Source of the DNA: Paracoccaceae bacterium
Lineage (GTDB): Bacteria > Pseudomonadota > Alphaproteobacteria > Rhodobacterales > Rhodobacteraceae
Assembly: GCA_020832445.1 (NCBI GenBank)
Contig: JAFIEO010000044.1
Coordinates: forward strand, 1-64,000
DNA: 64,000 bases
Reading direction: 5' to 3'
The notes below the pieces were generated by a model, which saw nothing but the letters and a program-made list of their open reading frames with translations, was not told the origin of the DNA and made no database searches. Shown here in pieces: positions 36,612 to 45,707 of the stretch (positions within the stretch are counted from its first letter, which is position 1; each line of letters opens with the position of its first letter). The translations under genes and the position numbers were made by a program.

Positions 36612-37091
36612 TCATGCCGTGTTCAACTGCGACTTGTCGCATCCCGGACCGTTAAGGGGGGACATATGCAGCAACTCCCGCAACCCGCAATTGCCGCGCA
36701 CCAGATCTTCCAGCGTTACCATGTCCAATTCATGATAGAACGCTTCAAGTGCGCGTGTGATGTAGGTGCGCAGGCGGCAGGTCTGCGACAACGGGCAGGT
36801 GTTTTGCGCAGGATTAAAGCACTCCGCGAATGGTGTGCCGCTTTCAAACAGGCGGAACACCTCTCCCACCGAGACACGTTCGGGCGCGCGCGTCAGGCGC
36901 AGACCACCAGTGCGGCCACGTTGCGTTTCGACAAAGCCGTGATCCTGCAAGACATTTACGACTTGCAGAAGGTGATGCACAGATGCGTTGCAGCGTGCAG
37001 CAATATCGGCGGTTCGCAGCTTCGCACCCTCGTTTACACCGCAGGCCATCAGGACGCGCATGGCAAGGTTGGTTCGGGTTGTCAGGCGCAT
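36612..37091 (-). CDS. Rrf2-family iron-sulfur regulator (NsrR/RirA-like)
   Basis: 159 aa. HTH: MRLTTRTNLAMRVLMACG, TADIAARCNASVHHLLQVVNVL, wing RGRTGGLRL. Three cysteines in ECFNPAQNTCPLSQTCRL give C-x7-C-x5-C, the cluster-binding spacing seen in RirA and close to NsrR. It probably senses NO or iron. Divergent from cydD with a Fnr-type box between, so cytochrome bd synthesis may be its target; NO resistance of bd oxidase makes NsrR-like control attractive. NsrR and RirA cannot be distinguished here. Confidence 0.83.
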   Translation of the reverse strand: MRLTTRTNLAMRVLMACGVNEGAKLRTADIAARCNASVHHLLQVVNVLQDHGFVETQRGRTGGLRLTRAPERVSVGEVFRLFESGTPFAECFNPAQNTCPLSQTCRLRTYITRALEAFYHELDMVTLEDLVRGNCGLRELLHMSPLNGPGCDKSQLNTA

Positions 37092-37151
37092 TTCCGGCCT
37101 CCTCTGTGCGACTTTATGTCATCGTTATAGGGCGAAAGCATCACGTTTCAT

Positions 37152-37165
37152 CTGATCTGGATCAA
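37152..37165. promoter_or_regulatory. Fnr/FnrL-type box before cydD
   Basis: CTGAT-CTGG-ATCAA, one mismatch from the TTGAT-n4-ATCAA consensus. Located 60 bp before the cydD GTG and 60 bp before the Rrf2 start, so it could serve either gene. Confidence 0.55.
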
Positions 37166-37224
37166 GTCGGCTTGGCGAAAAATGTAATAACTCATCCTGA
37201 AAATACAACTTATCGGGCGCGATC

Positions 37225-38880
37225 GTGGGCCAACAGTCACCAAAGCAAACTGCACTGAACAAGCTGGAAGCCACTGTGCAACGGCCTGTCCGGCGTGCAA
37301 GCCTTCTGTCGGCGGGGGCGGCGCTGATCTGGCCGCTTCAGGCGGTTTTGGTCGCATTGCTTTTTGCGGGGCTGTTGCAAGGCGGTGGCCCTGCGCCTGT
37401 GCTGCTGGTCGGTGGCTTCGTGCTGCTTGGGCTTGTGCGGGCGGCATTGGGCTATGTGTCCGAGAAGATGCTTCAAACTAGCGCCCACGCCCTGATCGCG
37501 CGCTTGCGCGACACCATGATCACGACAGAAACGACCCGCGCATCTGACACTGCGTTCGGCAGCGCAGGTGCGGTTGCCGTGCTTGCCAGCACAAAACTGG
37601 ACATGCTGATCCCCTATATCACCCGCTATCGTCCTGCGCGTATGCGCGTTTTGCTGATCCCGCCGATTATTCTGGTTCTCGCATTCTGGCACGCATGGGT
37701 GGTGGGGCTGGTCTTGCTGGTCGCAGGGCCACTGATTCCGGTGTTCATGGCGCTGGTCGGTTGGGCCGCAAAAGAGGCCAGCGCGCGCCAGCTAAGCGAG
37801 ATTGGCAGTCTGAACGACCTGCTGGTCGAACGCTTCTCTGCGCTGCCCGATATTCGCGCCTTGGGCGCGGGCGGGCGCGTGCAGGATGGGTTTGCCGCAA
37901 AAGCGGATGATTTGCGCCGCCGCACCATGGCGGTGCTGGCCGTTGCCTTCATGTCCTCCACGGTGCTGGAATTATTCTCGGCGCTTGGGGTGGCGCTGGT
38001 GGCGGTGTTTGTGGGGTTTTCGCTGCTGGATGTGGTGACGTTTGGCACATGGGGCGCGCCGCTGTCACCGGCTGCGGGCATTTTCCTGTTGTTGCTGGCG
38101 CCGGATTACTTCCAGCCTTTGCGCGATTTGGCCGCTGCATGGCATGACAAGGCCGCAGCCGATGCCGTGGCCGAAGAATATGAGACGTGGCATGAAAGTG
38201 CGGCCACCAAGCGGCTGGGGGCAGGGGTAAATGCCGCACCGCTGCCGGGCCTGCCGTCATTGACGCTGCGTGCCGCACAACTGCCATCCGGTATCGCCTT
38301 GCCTGAACTGTCTGTCAACGCTGGCGAACGTGTCGCGCTGGTCGGCCCCAGTGGGGCGGGCAAGACGACCGTGCTGCGCCTGCTGGCGGGGTTGGTGCAC
38401 CTGCCGGATGCGCGTATCACCGTGGCGGGTCATACGCTGGATGACGTAGCGGCGGATGGCTGGCGCAGGCGGATTGGCTGGATGCCACAGGCCCCGCATT
38501 TCCTGAATGCCAGCTTGCGGCGGAATATCGATATGGGCCGGCCGGACGCGGGTAATATGAAGGACACGCTGCAACGGGCCGCCCTTGCGCCGGTGATTGC
38601 TGGCCTGCCGCAAGGATTGAACACGCAGCTTGGCGAAACCGGCGCGGGGCTGTCGGGGGGCGAAGGGCGGCGCGTGCTGCTGGCGCGCGCCCTGTTCGCG
38701 CGCCCCGACGTTATTCTGGCCGACGAGCCGACTGCCGATCTGGATGCAGCAACTGCTGCGTTGATCACACACGCCTTGATGATGGAGGCCGCGCGCGGGA
38801 CCACGTTGATCGTGGCGACCCATGACATGAAACTTGCGCGGCAGATGGACCGGATCATCCGGCTTGGCGGTGCGGCATGA
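37225..38880 (+). CDS. cydD: thiol reductant ABC exporter subunit CydD
   Basis: 551 aa from a GTG. Six membrane segments (about 30-300), then the ATPase: Walker A LVGPSGAGKTTVLRLLAG, signature LSGGEGRRVLLARALF, Walker B ILADEPTADLD. CydDC exports cysteine or glutathione to the periplasm and is needed for cytochrome bd maturation. The CydD identity rests on the order cydD-cydC-cydA-cydB and the TSxxFGSAG... region. The stop overlaps cydC by ATGA. Confidence 0.9.
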   Translation: MGQQSPKQTALNKLEATVQRPVRRASLLSAGAALIWPLQAVLVALLFAGLLQGGGPAPVLLVGGFVLLGLVRAALGYVSEKMLQTSAHALIARLRDTMITTETTRASDTAFGSAGAVAVLASTKLDMLIPYITRYRPARMRVLLIPPIILVLAFWHAWVVGLVLLVAGPLIPVFMALVGWAAKEASARQLSEIGSLNDLLVERFSALPDIRALGAGGRVQDGFAAKADDLRRRTMAVLAVAFMSSTVLELFSALGVALVAVFVGFSLLDVVTFGTWGAPLSPAAGIFLLLLAPDYFQPLRDLAAAWHDKAAADAVAEEYETWHESAATKRLGAGVNAAPLPGLPSLTLRAAQLPSGIALPELSVNAGERVALVGPSGAGKTTVLRLLAGLVHLPDARITVAGHTLDDVAADGWRRRIGWMPQAPHFLNASLRRNIDMGRPDAGNMKDTLQRAALAPVIAGLPQGLNTQLGETGAGLSGGEGRRVLLARALFARPDVILADEPTADLDAATAALITHALMMEAARGTTLIVATHDMKLARQMDRIIRLGGAA

Positions 38881-40517
38881 ACGTGCTGTGGTTCATATTC
38901 CGGCTGATCCTGCGCGAACAGCGCAAGGCATTGCTGCGCGGTGCCGCGCTAAGTTTTGCAGTGCTTGTCATGGGGGCGGCCCTGTTGGGGGTGTCGGGCT
39001 GGTTCATCACCGGCGCTGCGGCGGCGGGGCTGCTGGGGATGGGGGCCGTGTTCGATGTTTTCCGCCCGTCTGCCGCAATCCGCTTTCTTGCATTGGGGCG
39101 GACGGTCGCGCGCTACGGGGAACGCATGCTGACGCATGACGCGACCTTGCGCGCGCTGGAAACCTTGCGTTTGCGCGTGTTGCGCACAGTGCTGGCAGCG
39201 CCGTTCACGCAGCTTGCCCGCCTGCGTGGCCCGCAGGCGCTGGCGCGGCTGACCGCAGATATAGACGCGCTTGACGGTATATCGCTGCGGCTTGTCCTGC
39301 CACTTGTTGCAGCAATTGCCACGCAGGCGCTTGCATTCGCCTTGCTTTGGTGGCTGGTCAGCCTGCCGCTGGCGCTGTTTTCGCTAATCGGGTGGCTGGG
39401 CGGCACTGCGCTGGTGCTGGCCAGCGCAGCCCGGCAATCCGTGCCCCTGTCGCGCAAGGCAGAAGCCGCAATGCAGGCCCTGCGCGCACGCATGATCGAC
39501 ATGATCCGCAGCCGTGACACGCTGGCCGCCTATGGCCGGTTGCGCGATCAGGCCGAATTCGCGCAGGCCGCACAGAACCGGCAATCCGGCCTGCGCCGCG
39601 CGCTTGACCGTGTTGAGCGCCGCACCGGGGCCGCGCAATCGGTGCTTGCCACGCTTATGGCGGGCGGTGCGCTGTGGATTGGTGCCGTATCCGTGACACA
39701 CGGGCCGATGGCACCCGCCATTGCGGCGCTGGGCTTTTTTACAACCCTTGCATTGGCGGAAACCGTCGCGCCCCTGCGCCGCGCCATCGCGGAATTGGGC
39801 CGCATGAGCGAGGCCGCGCGCCGTGTGCGCCGCACCTTGGCGGTTCCGCCTGCGGCGCAGGCTGGCCGATCTGCAAGTGTTGACACCCTGAGCATACGGG
39901 ACATCTGCATTGCACGGCCGGGAACAAAGACGGCGATTGTCAGCGGACTGACATTTTCGATTAAACCCGGCGAAACCCTTGCCCTGACTGGTCCCAGCGG
40001 ATGCGGCAAGTCAACTGTTTTGCAAGCCATTGCGGGGCTGGTGCCGGTTCTGGAGGGGACGATAGAACTGGGTGCGCTGCCCGTGCAGGATTGGCAAGAA
40101 CAGGCGCTGCGCAACGCCGTCACCTATCTGCCCCAGCGCAGCGCCCTGATGGCAGGCACAGTGCGCGATGCCCTGTTGCTGGCGCAGCCCGAAGCCACAG
40201 ATGCGGATCTGTGGGCGGTGCTGGATGCCGTGGCGCTTGCCGCTGTGATCCGTCCGCGCGGCGGGTTGGAGATGGTCCTTGGCCCAAGGGGGGAGGGGTT
40301 GTCGGGTGGCGAGGCACGGCGCCTGACACTGGCCCGCGCGGCCCTGCGCCGCCCTGCGCTGCTGCTGCTGGATGAACCGACCGAGGGGCTGGATGACGCA
40401 ACCGCCGATAAGGTGCTGGCAGGGCTGCGCGCCTTTCTGCCCGATGCCATGATCATCATGGCCAGCCACCACCCGCGCGAGGCTGCGACAGCAGACCGCA
40501 CCCTTTCCTTGCTATAA
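38877..40517 (+). CDS. cydC: thiol reductant ABC exporter subunit CydC
   Basis: 546 aa. Membrane domain with VSGWFITGAAAAGLLGMGAVFDVFRPSAAIRF and RTVARYGERMLTHDATLRALE, a CydC hallmark; ATPase motifs TGPSGCGKSTVLQAIAG, LSGGEARRLTLARAAL, LLLDEPTEGLDD. Heterodimer partner of CydD. Confidence 0.92.
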   Translation: MNVLWFIFRLILREQRKALLRGAALSFAVLVMGAALLGVSGWFITGAAAAGLLGMGAVFDVFRPSAAIRFLALGRTVARYGERMLTHDATLRALETLRLRVLRTVLAAPFTQLARLRGPQALARLTADIDALDGISLRLVLPLVAAIATQALAFALLWWLVSLPLALFSLIGWLGGTALVLASAARQSVPLSRKAEAAMQALRARMIDMIRSRDTLAAYGRLRDQAEFAQAAQNRQSGLRRALDRVERRTGAAQSVLATLMAGGALWIGAVSVTHGPMAPAIAALGFFTTLALAETVAPLRRAIAELGRMSEAARRVRRTLAVPPAAQAGRSASVDTLSIRDICIARPGTKTAIVSGLTFSIKPGETLALTGPSGCGKSTVLQAIAGLVPVLEGTIELGALPVQDWQEQALRNAVTYLPQRSALMAGTVRDALLLAQPEATDADLWAVLDAVALAAVIRPRGGLEMVLGPRGEGLSGGEARRLTLARAALRRPALLLLDEPTEGLDDATADKVLAGLRAFLPDAMIIMASHHPREAATADRTLSLL

Positions 40518-40538
40518 GTCGTAAACTTGCCACCACTT

Positions 40539-40552
40539 ATTGATCCAGATCA
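40539..40552 (+). promoter_or_regulatory. perfect Fnr/FnrL box before cydA
   Basis: TTGAT-CCAG-ATCAA matches the Fnr consensus exactly. It lies 77 bp before the cydA ATG, and a -10-like TGTTATACT follows at about 40609, so oxygen-limited activation of cydABX independent of cydDC is likely. Confidence 0.75.
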
Positions 40553-40628
40553 ATGTTTGGAATGCCCATTGGATGCAATTTTTGCGCCATTATTGGGGTA
40601 ATCCCCCTGTTATACTGGAGCAAGAGAT

Positions 40629-42239
40629 ATGGAATTTGGGATCGTCGAGCTGTCGCGCCTGCAATTCGCGATGACAGCCATGTATCATTTCCTGTTCGTG
40701 CCGCTAACGCTTGGCCTGTCACTGCTGATCGCCATAATGGAGACGGTCTATGTCATGACCGGCCGTGTGATCTGGCGGCAGATGACCAAGTTCTGGGGCA
40801 CGCTGTTCGGGATCAACTTCGTCCTTGGTGTGGCCACTGGCATCACGATGGAATTCCAGTTCGGCATGAACTGGAGCTATTACAGCCATTATGTCGGTGA
40901 TGTGTTCGGTGCCCCGCTCGCGATCGAGGGGTTGATGGCCTTCTTTCTGGAAGCGACGTTTGTGGGCTTGTGGTTCTTTGGCTGGGACAAACTTAGCAAG
41001 GTCAAGCATATGATCGTCGGTTGGCTGGTCGCCATCGGGTCGAATTTTTCGGCGCTTTGGATTCTGATTGCCAATGGCTGGATGCAAAATCCGGTTGGCG
41101 CGGAATTCAACCCAATGACCATGCGCATGGAGATGACGGATTTCTATGCCGTTCTGTTCAACGAGGTTGCACAGGCGAAATTCGTCCACACTGTCAGCGC
41201 AGGCTATGTCACGGCGGCGATGTTCGTGCTTGGTGTCTCGGCTTGGTATCTATTAAAAGGCCGTCATGTGGAAATGGCGCGCCGGTCTATTGCGGTTGCG
41301 TCCAGCTTTGGGTTGGCAGCGGCGCTGTCGGTCGTGTTGCTGGGCGACGAATCCGGCTACAGCGCCACGCATACACAACGCATGAAGCTGGCCGCCATGG
41401 AAGGTATGTGGGAAACCGAAGCAGCACCTGCGTCCTTCACACTGGTGGGCCTGCCCGATCAGGCAGCCCGCGAGAACCACTATGCCATCCATATCCCTTA
41501 TGCGATGGGGCTGATCGCCACGCGTTCGCTGACGAAGGAAATTCCGGGCATCAACGATCTGGTGCTGGAATCGCAAGATCGCATCCGCTCTGGTATCATT
41601 GCCTATGACGCGCTGATGACACTTCGTGCAGAGCGCGATGCGACGCCACCGGATGTGCTGGAAACCTTTGAATTGCATGGCGCAGATCTGGGGTATGCCT
41701 TCCTTTTGCTGCGCTATGTTGAAGATCCGCGCACCGCGACAGAAGCGCAGATATTGCAGGCCGCCGATGACACTGTGCCAACGGTCTGGCCACTGTTCTG
41801 GGCGTTCCGTATCATGGTGGCGCTTGGCTTTGCTTTCATTGTTGTGATGGCCTACTTCTTCATCCGCACGAATTTTGGCAAACGCGATTATCCGCGCTGG
41901 GCGCTTTGGGGGGCAGTGTTCGCCATCCCGACACCGTGGATCGCTGCGGAAATGGGCTGGTTCGTGGCCGAATACGGCCGCCAACCGTGGACAGTGGACG
42001 GCTTGTTGCCCACGGCCATGTCAGTCAGCCATCTCTCGATTACTTCGGTTGCGCTTACCTTGGCGGGTTTCATGATCTTCTACACAATCCTTCTGGTCAT
42101 CGAGGTGTCCCTGATGCTGAAATATATTCGCAAAGGCCCCGAACAGGACGTAAGCGAAACTGAAATCGCCATGGCGCGCCATGCCCACCGGCTGCGCACC
42201 CATGACGGCAATGTGCCCCTTGGCACACCAGCGGAGTAA
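40629..42239 (+). CDS. cydA: cytochrome bd ubiquinol oxidase subunit I
   Basis: 536 aa with nine membrane segments. Heme ligands: His about 20 (MYHFLFVPLT), His about 183 (FVHTVSAGYVTAAMF) and Met in FRIMVALGF; quinol-site motif GRQPW in AEYGRQPWTVDGLLPT. A long Q-loop between GDESGYSATHTQ and the C-terminal helices places it in the E. coli-like long-loop (L) group. Reduces O2 with ubiquinol at the inner membrane without pumping protons. GGAGCAAGAG precedes the ATG. Confidence 0.96.
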   Translation: MEFGIVELSRLQFAMTAMYHFLFVPLTLGLSLLIAIMETVYVMTGRVIWRQMTKFWGTLFGINFVLGVATGITMEFQFGMNWSYYSHYVGDVFGAPLAIEGLMAFFLEATFVGLWFFGWDKLSKVKHMIVGWLVAIGSNFSALWILIANGWMQNPVGAEFNPMTMRMEMTDFYAVLFNEVAQAKFVHTVSAGYVTAAMFVLGVSAWYLLKGRHVEMARRSIAVASSFGLAAALSVVLLGDESGYSATHTQRMKLAAMEGMWETEAAPASFTLVGLPDQAARENHYAIHIPYAMGLIATRSLTKEIPGINDLVLESQDRIRSGIIAYDALMTLRAERDATPPDVLETFELHGADLGYAFLLLRYVEDPRTATEAQILQAADDTVPTVWPLFWAFRIMVALGFAFIVVMAYFFIRTNFGKRDYPRWALWGAVFAIPTPWIAAEMGWFVAEYGRQPWTVDGLLPTAMSVSHLSITSVALTLAGFMIFYTILLVIEVSLMLKYIRKGPEQDVSETEIAMARHAHRLRTHDGNVPLGTPAE

Positions 42240-42244
42240 GACAG

Positions 42245-43396
42245 ATGATCCTGCATCAACTTATCGACTATGAAATCCTGCGCGTGATCTGGTGGGGCCT
42301 GCTGGGGGTGTTGCTGATCGGCTTTGCCCTGACGGACGGGTTCGATATGGGCGTGGGCGCACTTTTGCCTTTCGTCGCGAAAACCGACACGGAACGACGC
42401 CTTGTCATCAACACGGTCGGGCCAGTGTGGGAAGGCAATCAGGTCTGGTTTATCCTTGGTGGCGGCGCAATCTTTGCCGCATGGCCACCGCTTTACGCGG
42501 TCAGCTTCTCGGGGTTCTATCTGGCCATGTTCCTTGTGCTGGCTGCGCTTATCCTGCGGCCCGTCGGGTTCAAGTATCGGTCCAAGCGCGAGTCTGCGCG
42601 GTGGCGGGGCGGATGGGACTGGGCCTTGTTCGTGGGCGGCGCAGTGCCCGCACTTCTATTCGGCGTGGCGGTTGGCAATGTGCTGTTGGGCGCGCCCTTC
42701 CGGCTGACAGATAACCTGTTCTCGTTATATGAAGGAAGCTTCTTCCAGCTGTTGCACCCGTTTGCGTTGCTGGCCGGTGTCGTGTCGCTGGCGATGCTGG
42801 TGGCGCATGGTGCGGCATGGCTGGCGGTCAAGGCCGAGTCGCCTGCCATTCTGGCGCGCGCCCGCCATATCGGGTTCTGGTCCGGGGTGGTTGCGATTGC
42901 GGGCTATGCACTGGCCGGTCTGTGGCTGGCTTTTGGAATTCCGGGGTTCGTCATGGTGGGCGAGGTGGTGACCAATGGGCCGTCCAACCCGTTGATGTCC
43001 GAAGTCCTGCGCGAAGGGTCGTGGCTGGCGGCCTATACCGTCCGGCCATGGGCCATCATTGCGCCGGTCATGGGTTTTGTCGGCATGGCGCTGGCCGTTC
43101 GCGGTTTGGCGCGCGGCGGCGAGGTGTCGGCGCTGCTGTGGTCAAAGCTTGGGATCACGGGGGTGATTTCGTCGGTCGGGCTGACAATGTTTCCGTTCAT
43201 CATGCCGTCGTCAATCGATCCGAAATCGTCGCTGACGGTCTGGGACGCGTCTTCATCGCACCTGACCTTGTTTATCATGCTGGTCTGCACGGTCATCTTT
43301 ATGCCGATCATTCTGCTGTATACAGCATGGGTCTACAAAGTGCTTTGGGGCAAGGTGGACGAGAGTGAGTTGACCTCTAACAAGAACGCCTACTGA
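42245..43396 (+). CDS. cydB: cytochrome bd ubiquinol oxidase subunit II
   Basis: 383 aa, close to the E. coli length. Motifs ALTDGFDMGVGALLPF, GPVWEGNQVWFILGGGAIFAAWP, TVWDASSSHLTL and a C-terminal YTAWVYKVLWGKV. Partner of CydA; starts 5 bp after cydA. Confidence 0.96.
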   Translation: MILHQLIDYEILRVIWWGLLGVLLIGFALTDGFDMGVGALLPFVAKTDTERRLVINTVGPVWEGNQVWFILGGGAIFAAWPPLYAVSFSGFYLAMFLVLAALILRPVGFKYRSKRESARWRGGWDWALFVGGAVPALLFGVAVGNVLLGAPFRLTDNLFSLYEGSFFQLLHPFALLAGVVSLAMLVAHGAAWLAVKAESPAILARARHIGFWSGVVAIAGYALAGLWLAFGIPGFVMVGEVVTNGPSNPLMSEVLREGSWLAAYTVRPWAIIAPVMGFVGMALAVRGLARGGEVSALLWSKLGITGVISSVGLTMFPFIMPSSIDPKSSLTVWDASSSHLTLFIMLVCTVIFMPIILLYTAWVYKVLWGKVDESELTSNKNAY

Positions 43397-43408
43397 AAGG
43401 AAACGACA

Positions 43409-43516
43409 ATGTGGTATTTCGCATGGATGCTCGGCCTTCCTCTGGCCGCCATGTTCGCCGTCATGAACGCGATGTGGTTCGAGATGCGTGAAGATAAAAA
43501 ACTGACTGAAGAATAA
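43409..43516 (+). CDS. cydX: cytochrome bd-I accessory subunit CydX
   Basis: 35 aa: MWYFAWMLGLPLAAMFAVMN, then AMWFEMREDKKLTEE. The MWYFAWxLG start and single membrane helix are diagnostic of CydX/YbgT, which stabilises the hemes of CydAB. AAAGGAAAC lies just before the ATG, 12 bp after cydB. Too short to be found by default gene calling. Confidence 0.93.
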   Translation: MWYFAWMLGLPLAAMFAVMNAMWFEMREDKKLTEE

Positions 43517-43851
43517 CGCTCAAAGCGACACGGACAAAATGAAGTTTGCCTGAAAGGCGTTGTCCGCTTGAAAACAGCCTCTCTCCGTCATCGCTAAACG
43601 CAACCAACTTGGAGGTAGTGGATTGCCACAGCTATCACCCGTCCACAGATGCTATGGCAAGGTGGACCCATCGCGTTGCCGTCATGTTTTTGGGGCGAAT
43701 ATCAGCGCCCAGAAGTTGAAAATCGTCGGGCGTTATGGCGGCATCAATCCGGTGAATATCCGCGCGGGCAAGAAGCGCAGGCTTCAGATACATGACGGAA
43801 TTTTGCTGCATCTCTCCGGTCGGGCTTAACTGCCTTTCAAGGCGGCACTCG
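43517..43851. other. 335-bp stretch without a supportable gene
   Basis: A plus-strand frame at 43623-43829 (68 codons, TTG start, GGAGGT six bases upstream) exists but has no recognisable features. An inverted G+C-rich tract after cydX could terminate the cyd operon. I would not annotate a gene here without comparative data. Confidence 0.35.
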
Positions 43852-44529
43852 TTAGTCCAGTGCGCGGCGCACGTCGCGCGCAAGCCGCGCTTCGGTTTGG
43901 CCCTGCGGCCCAATGCGGTCGGCCCAGTCCAGTGCAGCGCTGCGCAATGCAGCGTTGCGCTTGCCTGTGGCGCGCACCGCCATCGAAATGGCCTTGCTGA
44001 CATGCGGGCGCGCATCATCGGCGCAGGTTTCCGCCAATGTCAGTGCATCCAGAAACGGCTGGTCACCGGCCTGTTTGTCATGAACCGACAGTCCCCAGAC
44101 CAATGCGAAAGCCGCCCGTCGGGCATAAAGCCGCTGGGATGTGGCCCAGCGGGGCACAGCCTGCCACGCATCCGGCGCCTTGTCGAACAGGCGAAAGCAG
44201 GCAGTGTCGCATATGGCCCAGTTGTCGAATTCGGCGGCCATCGCATCCATGCGCGGCAGCGTCAGCGTGGCGGGATCGTCCAGCAAAAGCGCCAGCGTGC
44301 GCATCTCATACCCGCCATCAGCCCAGAGTGCGGCTGAAAGTGCCGCGTCTTTCGGGCGTTTGCGCGCGAAGGCCAGCATCTGCCCCATGGCAACGCCCAT
44401 GGCACGGTCGTTCGGGATGCCGTAGCGCAGCAGCTTCTGCCGTTCCGTGTCGGATGCACTGGCCGCCAGCCAGCCCCTGATCCCCGCCAGTGTCAGCCTT
44501 GCTGCATTTGCGCTGTCCCTCCCCTTCAT
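43852..44529 (-). CDS. DNA alkylation repair protein, AlkD-like HEAT-repeat family
   Basis: 225 aa. Sequence blocks RQKLLRYGIPNDRAMGVAMG, LWADGGYEMRTLALLL, FDNWAICDTACFRLFDKAPDAW, SQRLYARRAAFALVWGLSVHDK and HVSKAISMAVRATGKRN match the AlkD/DUF-type HEAT-like proteins that flip out alkylated bases. It overlaps the upstream VOC gene by ATGA. It lacks the usual W-x-x-S-x-x-x-W-V-R end, so activity is not certain. Confidence 0.78.
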   Translation of the reverse strand: MKGRDSANAARLTLAGIRGWLAASASDTERQKLLRYGIPNDRAMGVAMGQMLAFARKRPKDAALSAALWADGGYEMRTLALLLDDPATLTLPRMDAMAAEFDNWAICDTACFRLFDKAPDAWQAVPRWATSQRLYARRAAFALVWGLSVHDKQAGDQPFLDALTLAETCADDARPHVSKAISMAVRATGKRNAALRSAALDWADRIGPQGQTEARLARDVRRALD

Positions 44530-45419
44530 GTTGCCGCGCGTTCAAGGGCGGCAATGTCGATCCGCCCCATGCCAAGAAAGGTTTCCATGGCCTTCGGGTC
44601 GGGCGACGACAGCAATTGCGGCAGATTGCGGGGGATAATCTGCCATGACAGGCCAAAGCGGTCCTTCAGCCAGCCGCAGCGCTCGGCCTCGGGGACTGCC
44701 GACAGCGCGTGCCAGTAGTGGTCGATCTCGGCCTGATCGTCGCAGAACACGACAAAGGAATTCGCTTCAGTAAAGGTATAGGCATGCTCCAGCGCGCTGT
44801 CGCCTGCCATGAAGGTCTGGCCAGCAAGCTGGAACTGCGCGTGCATCACACTGCCTGCTGCATCCGCACCCGACCCGTCATGCCGCAAAATGCCCTCAAG
44901 GCCGGACTCTGGGAAAATGCCCGTGTAATGCGCCAGCGCAGCCTCTGCCTGACCTGCCTGCGTGCCGGTGAACAGCAACATCGGCGTCATCACCTGCCCG
45001 CGGGTCTGCGCGGGGTCCCCAAGGGCGAGTTGCCACGACACACCCCAGCGATCATCAAGCCAGCCATAGCGCGGCGCCCATGGATAGGCATCCAGCGGCA
45101 TGTGGATCTGCCCGCCCGCGCCAAGTTCTTTCCAAGCGCGATCAAGGGCAGCGCGGTCATTGATATTCAGAAAATACGACACTGCCGGTGTCGGGTGAAA
45201 GCGCGGCCCGCCATTCAGCGCCATCATGGGCTGTCCGCCCAAGTGCATCTGCACATTCATCGCAGTGCCCGCTCGCTGGCCATGCACATCGAACCCTGCC
45301 TTGCCATAGCGGCTGACCGCGCCGACACCAGATTCGGGCACAAGTGATGTATAAAGCCTAGCTGCATCTTCAGCTGCGTTGTCGAACCACAAATGCGGGA
45401 TGATTTTTTTGGTGTTCAT
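44526..45419 (-). CDS. tandem VOC/PhnB-like domain protein
   Basis: 297 aa. Two repeats of the PhnB-type vicinal-oxygen-chelate fold: KIIPHLWFDNAAEDAARLYTSLVPESGVG (3-31) with RYGWLDDRWGVSWQLALGDP, then LLFTGTQAGQAEAALAHYTGIFPESGLE with CGWLKDRFGLSWQIIPRNLP. Such proteins resemble the 3-demethylubiquinone methyltransferase-like Pfam domain but have no methylation motif. Function unknown. Divergent from a MarR regulator; upstream of and coupled to the AlkD-like gene. Confidence 0.82.
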   Translation of the reverse strand: MNTKKIIPHLWFDNAAEDAARLYTSLVPESGVGAVSRYGKAGFDVHGQRAGTAMNVQMHLGGQPMMALNGGPRFHPTPAVSYFLNINDRAALDRAWKELGAGGQIHMPLDAYPWAPRYGWLDDRWGVSWQLALGDPAQTRGQVMTPMLLFTGTQAGQAEAALAHYTGIFPESGLEGILRHDGSGADAAGSVMHAQFQLAGQTFMAGDSALEHAYTFTEANSFVVFCDDQAEIDHYWHALSAVPEAERCGWLKDRFGLSWQIIPRNLPQLLSSPDPKAMETFLGMGRIDIAALERAAT

Positions 45420-45637
45420 CTCGGCCCCCCCGACATCGGCACAAAGCCGTTAATGGACGCGCGGCTTGCTGTCGGAACATACGCATGAATGCTGACCATG
45501 GGCTGCCTCCTTGTGTCTTGCGGGGGCCGCAGCAAGTTGCATTCGTGGCCCCTAAGTGGCAGATTTTGGCTGGACTAGTTGCGCGCGCACAGTCACAGCT
45601 TATCTGAAACACTGCTTTGGCTTGTTTATCAGAACTC

Positions 45638-45653
45638 ACTTGCATATACAAGT
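45638..45653. promoter_or_regulatory. palindromic site, probable MarR operator
   Basis: ACTTG-CATATA-CAAGT lies 54 bp before the MarR start in the 288-bp divergent region between the VOC gene and marR. Size and symmetry suit a MarR dimer; the TATA-rich centre may be part of the promoter. The rest of that region shows nothing else. Confidence 0.5.
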
Positions 45654-45707
45654 TTAGGGCTGGTGCCACGCGGAGCAAGACGCATGACTGAAGCGATGGG
45701 CTGAAGA

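Noticed and set aside
36459-37130. 223-codon plus-strand frame opposite the Rrf2 gene
   Set aside because: Mostly antisense of a well-supported Rrf2 protein; the part before 36612 has no recognisable content.
43623-43829. 68-codon frame with a TTG start and GGAGGT
   Set aside because: Only the ribosome binding site supports it; no hydrophobic pattern or family. Left as unexplained intergenic DNA.
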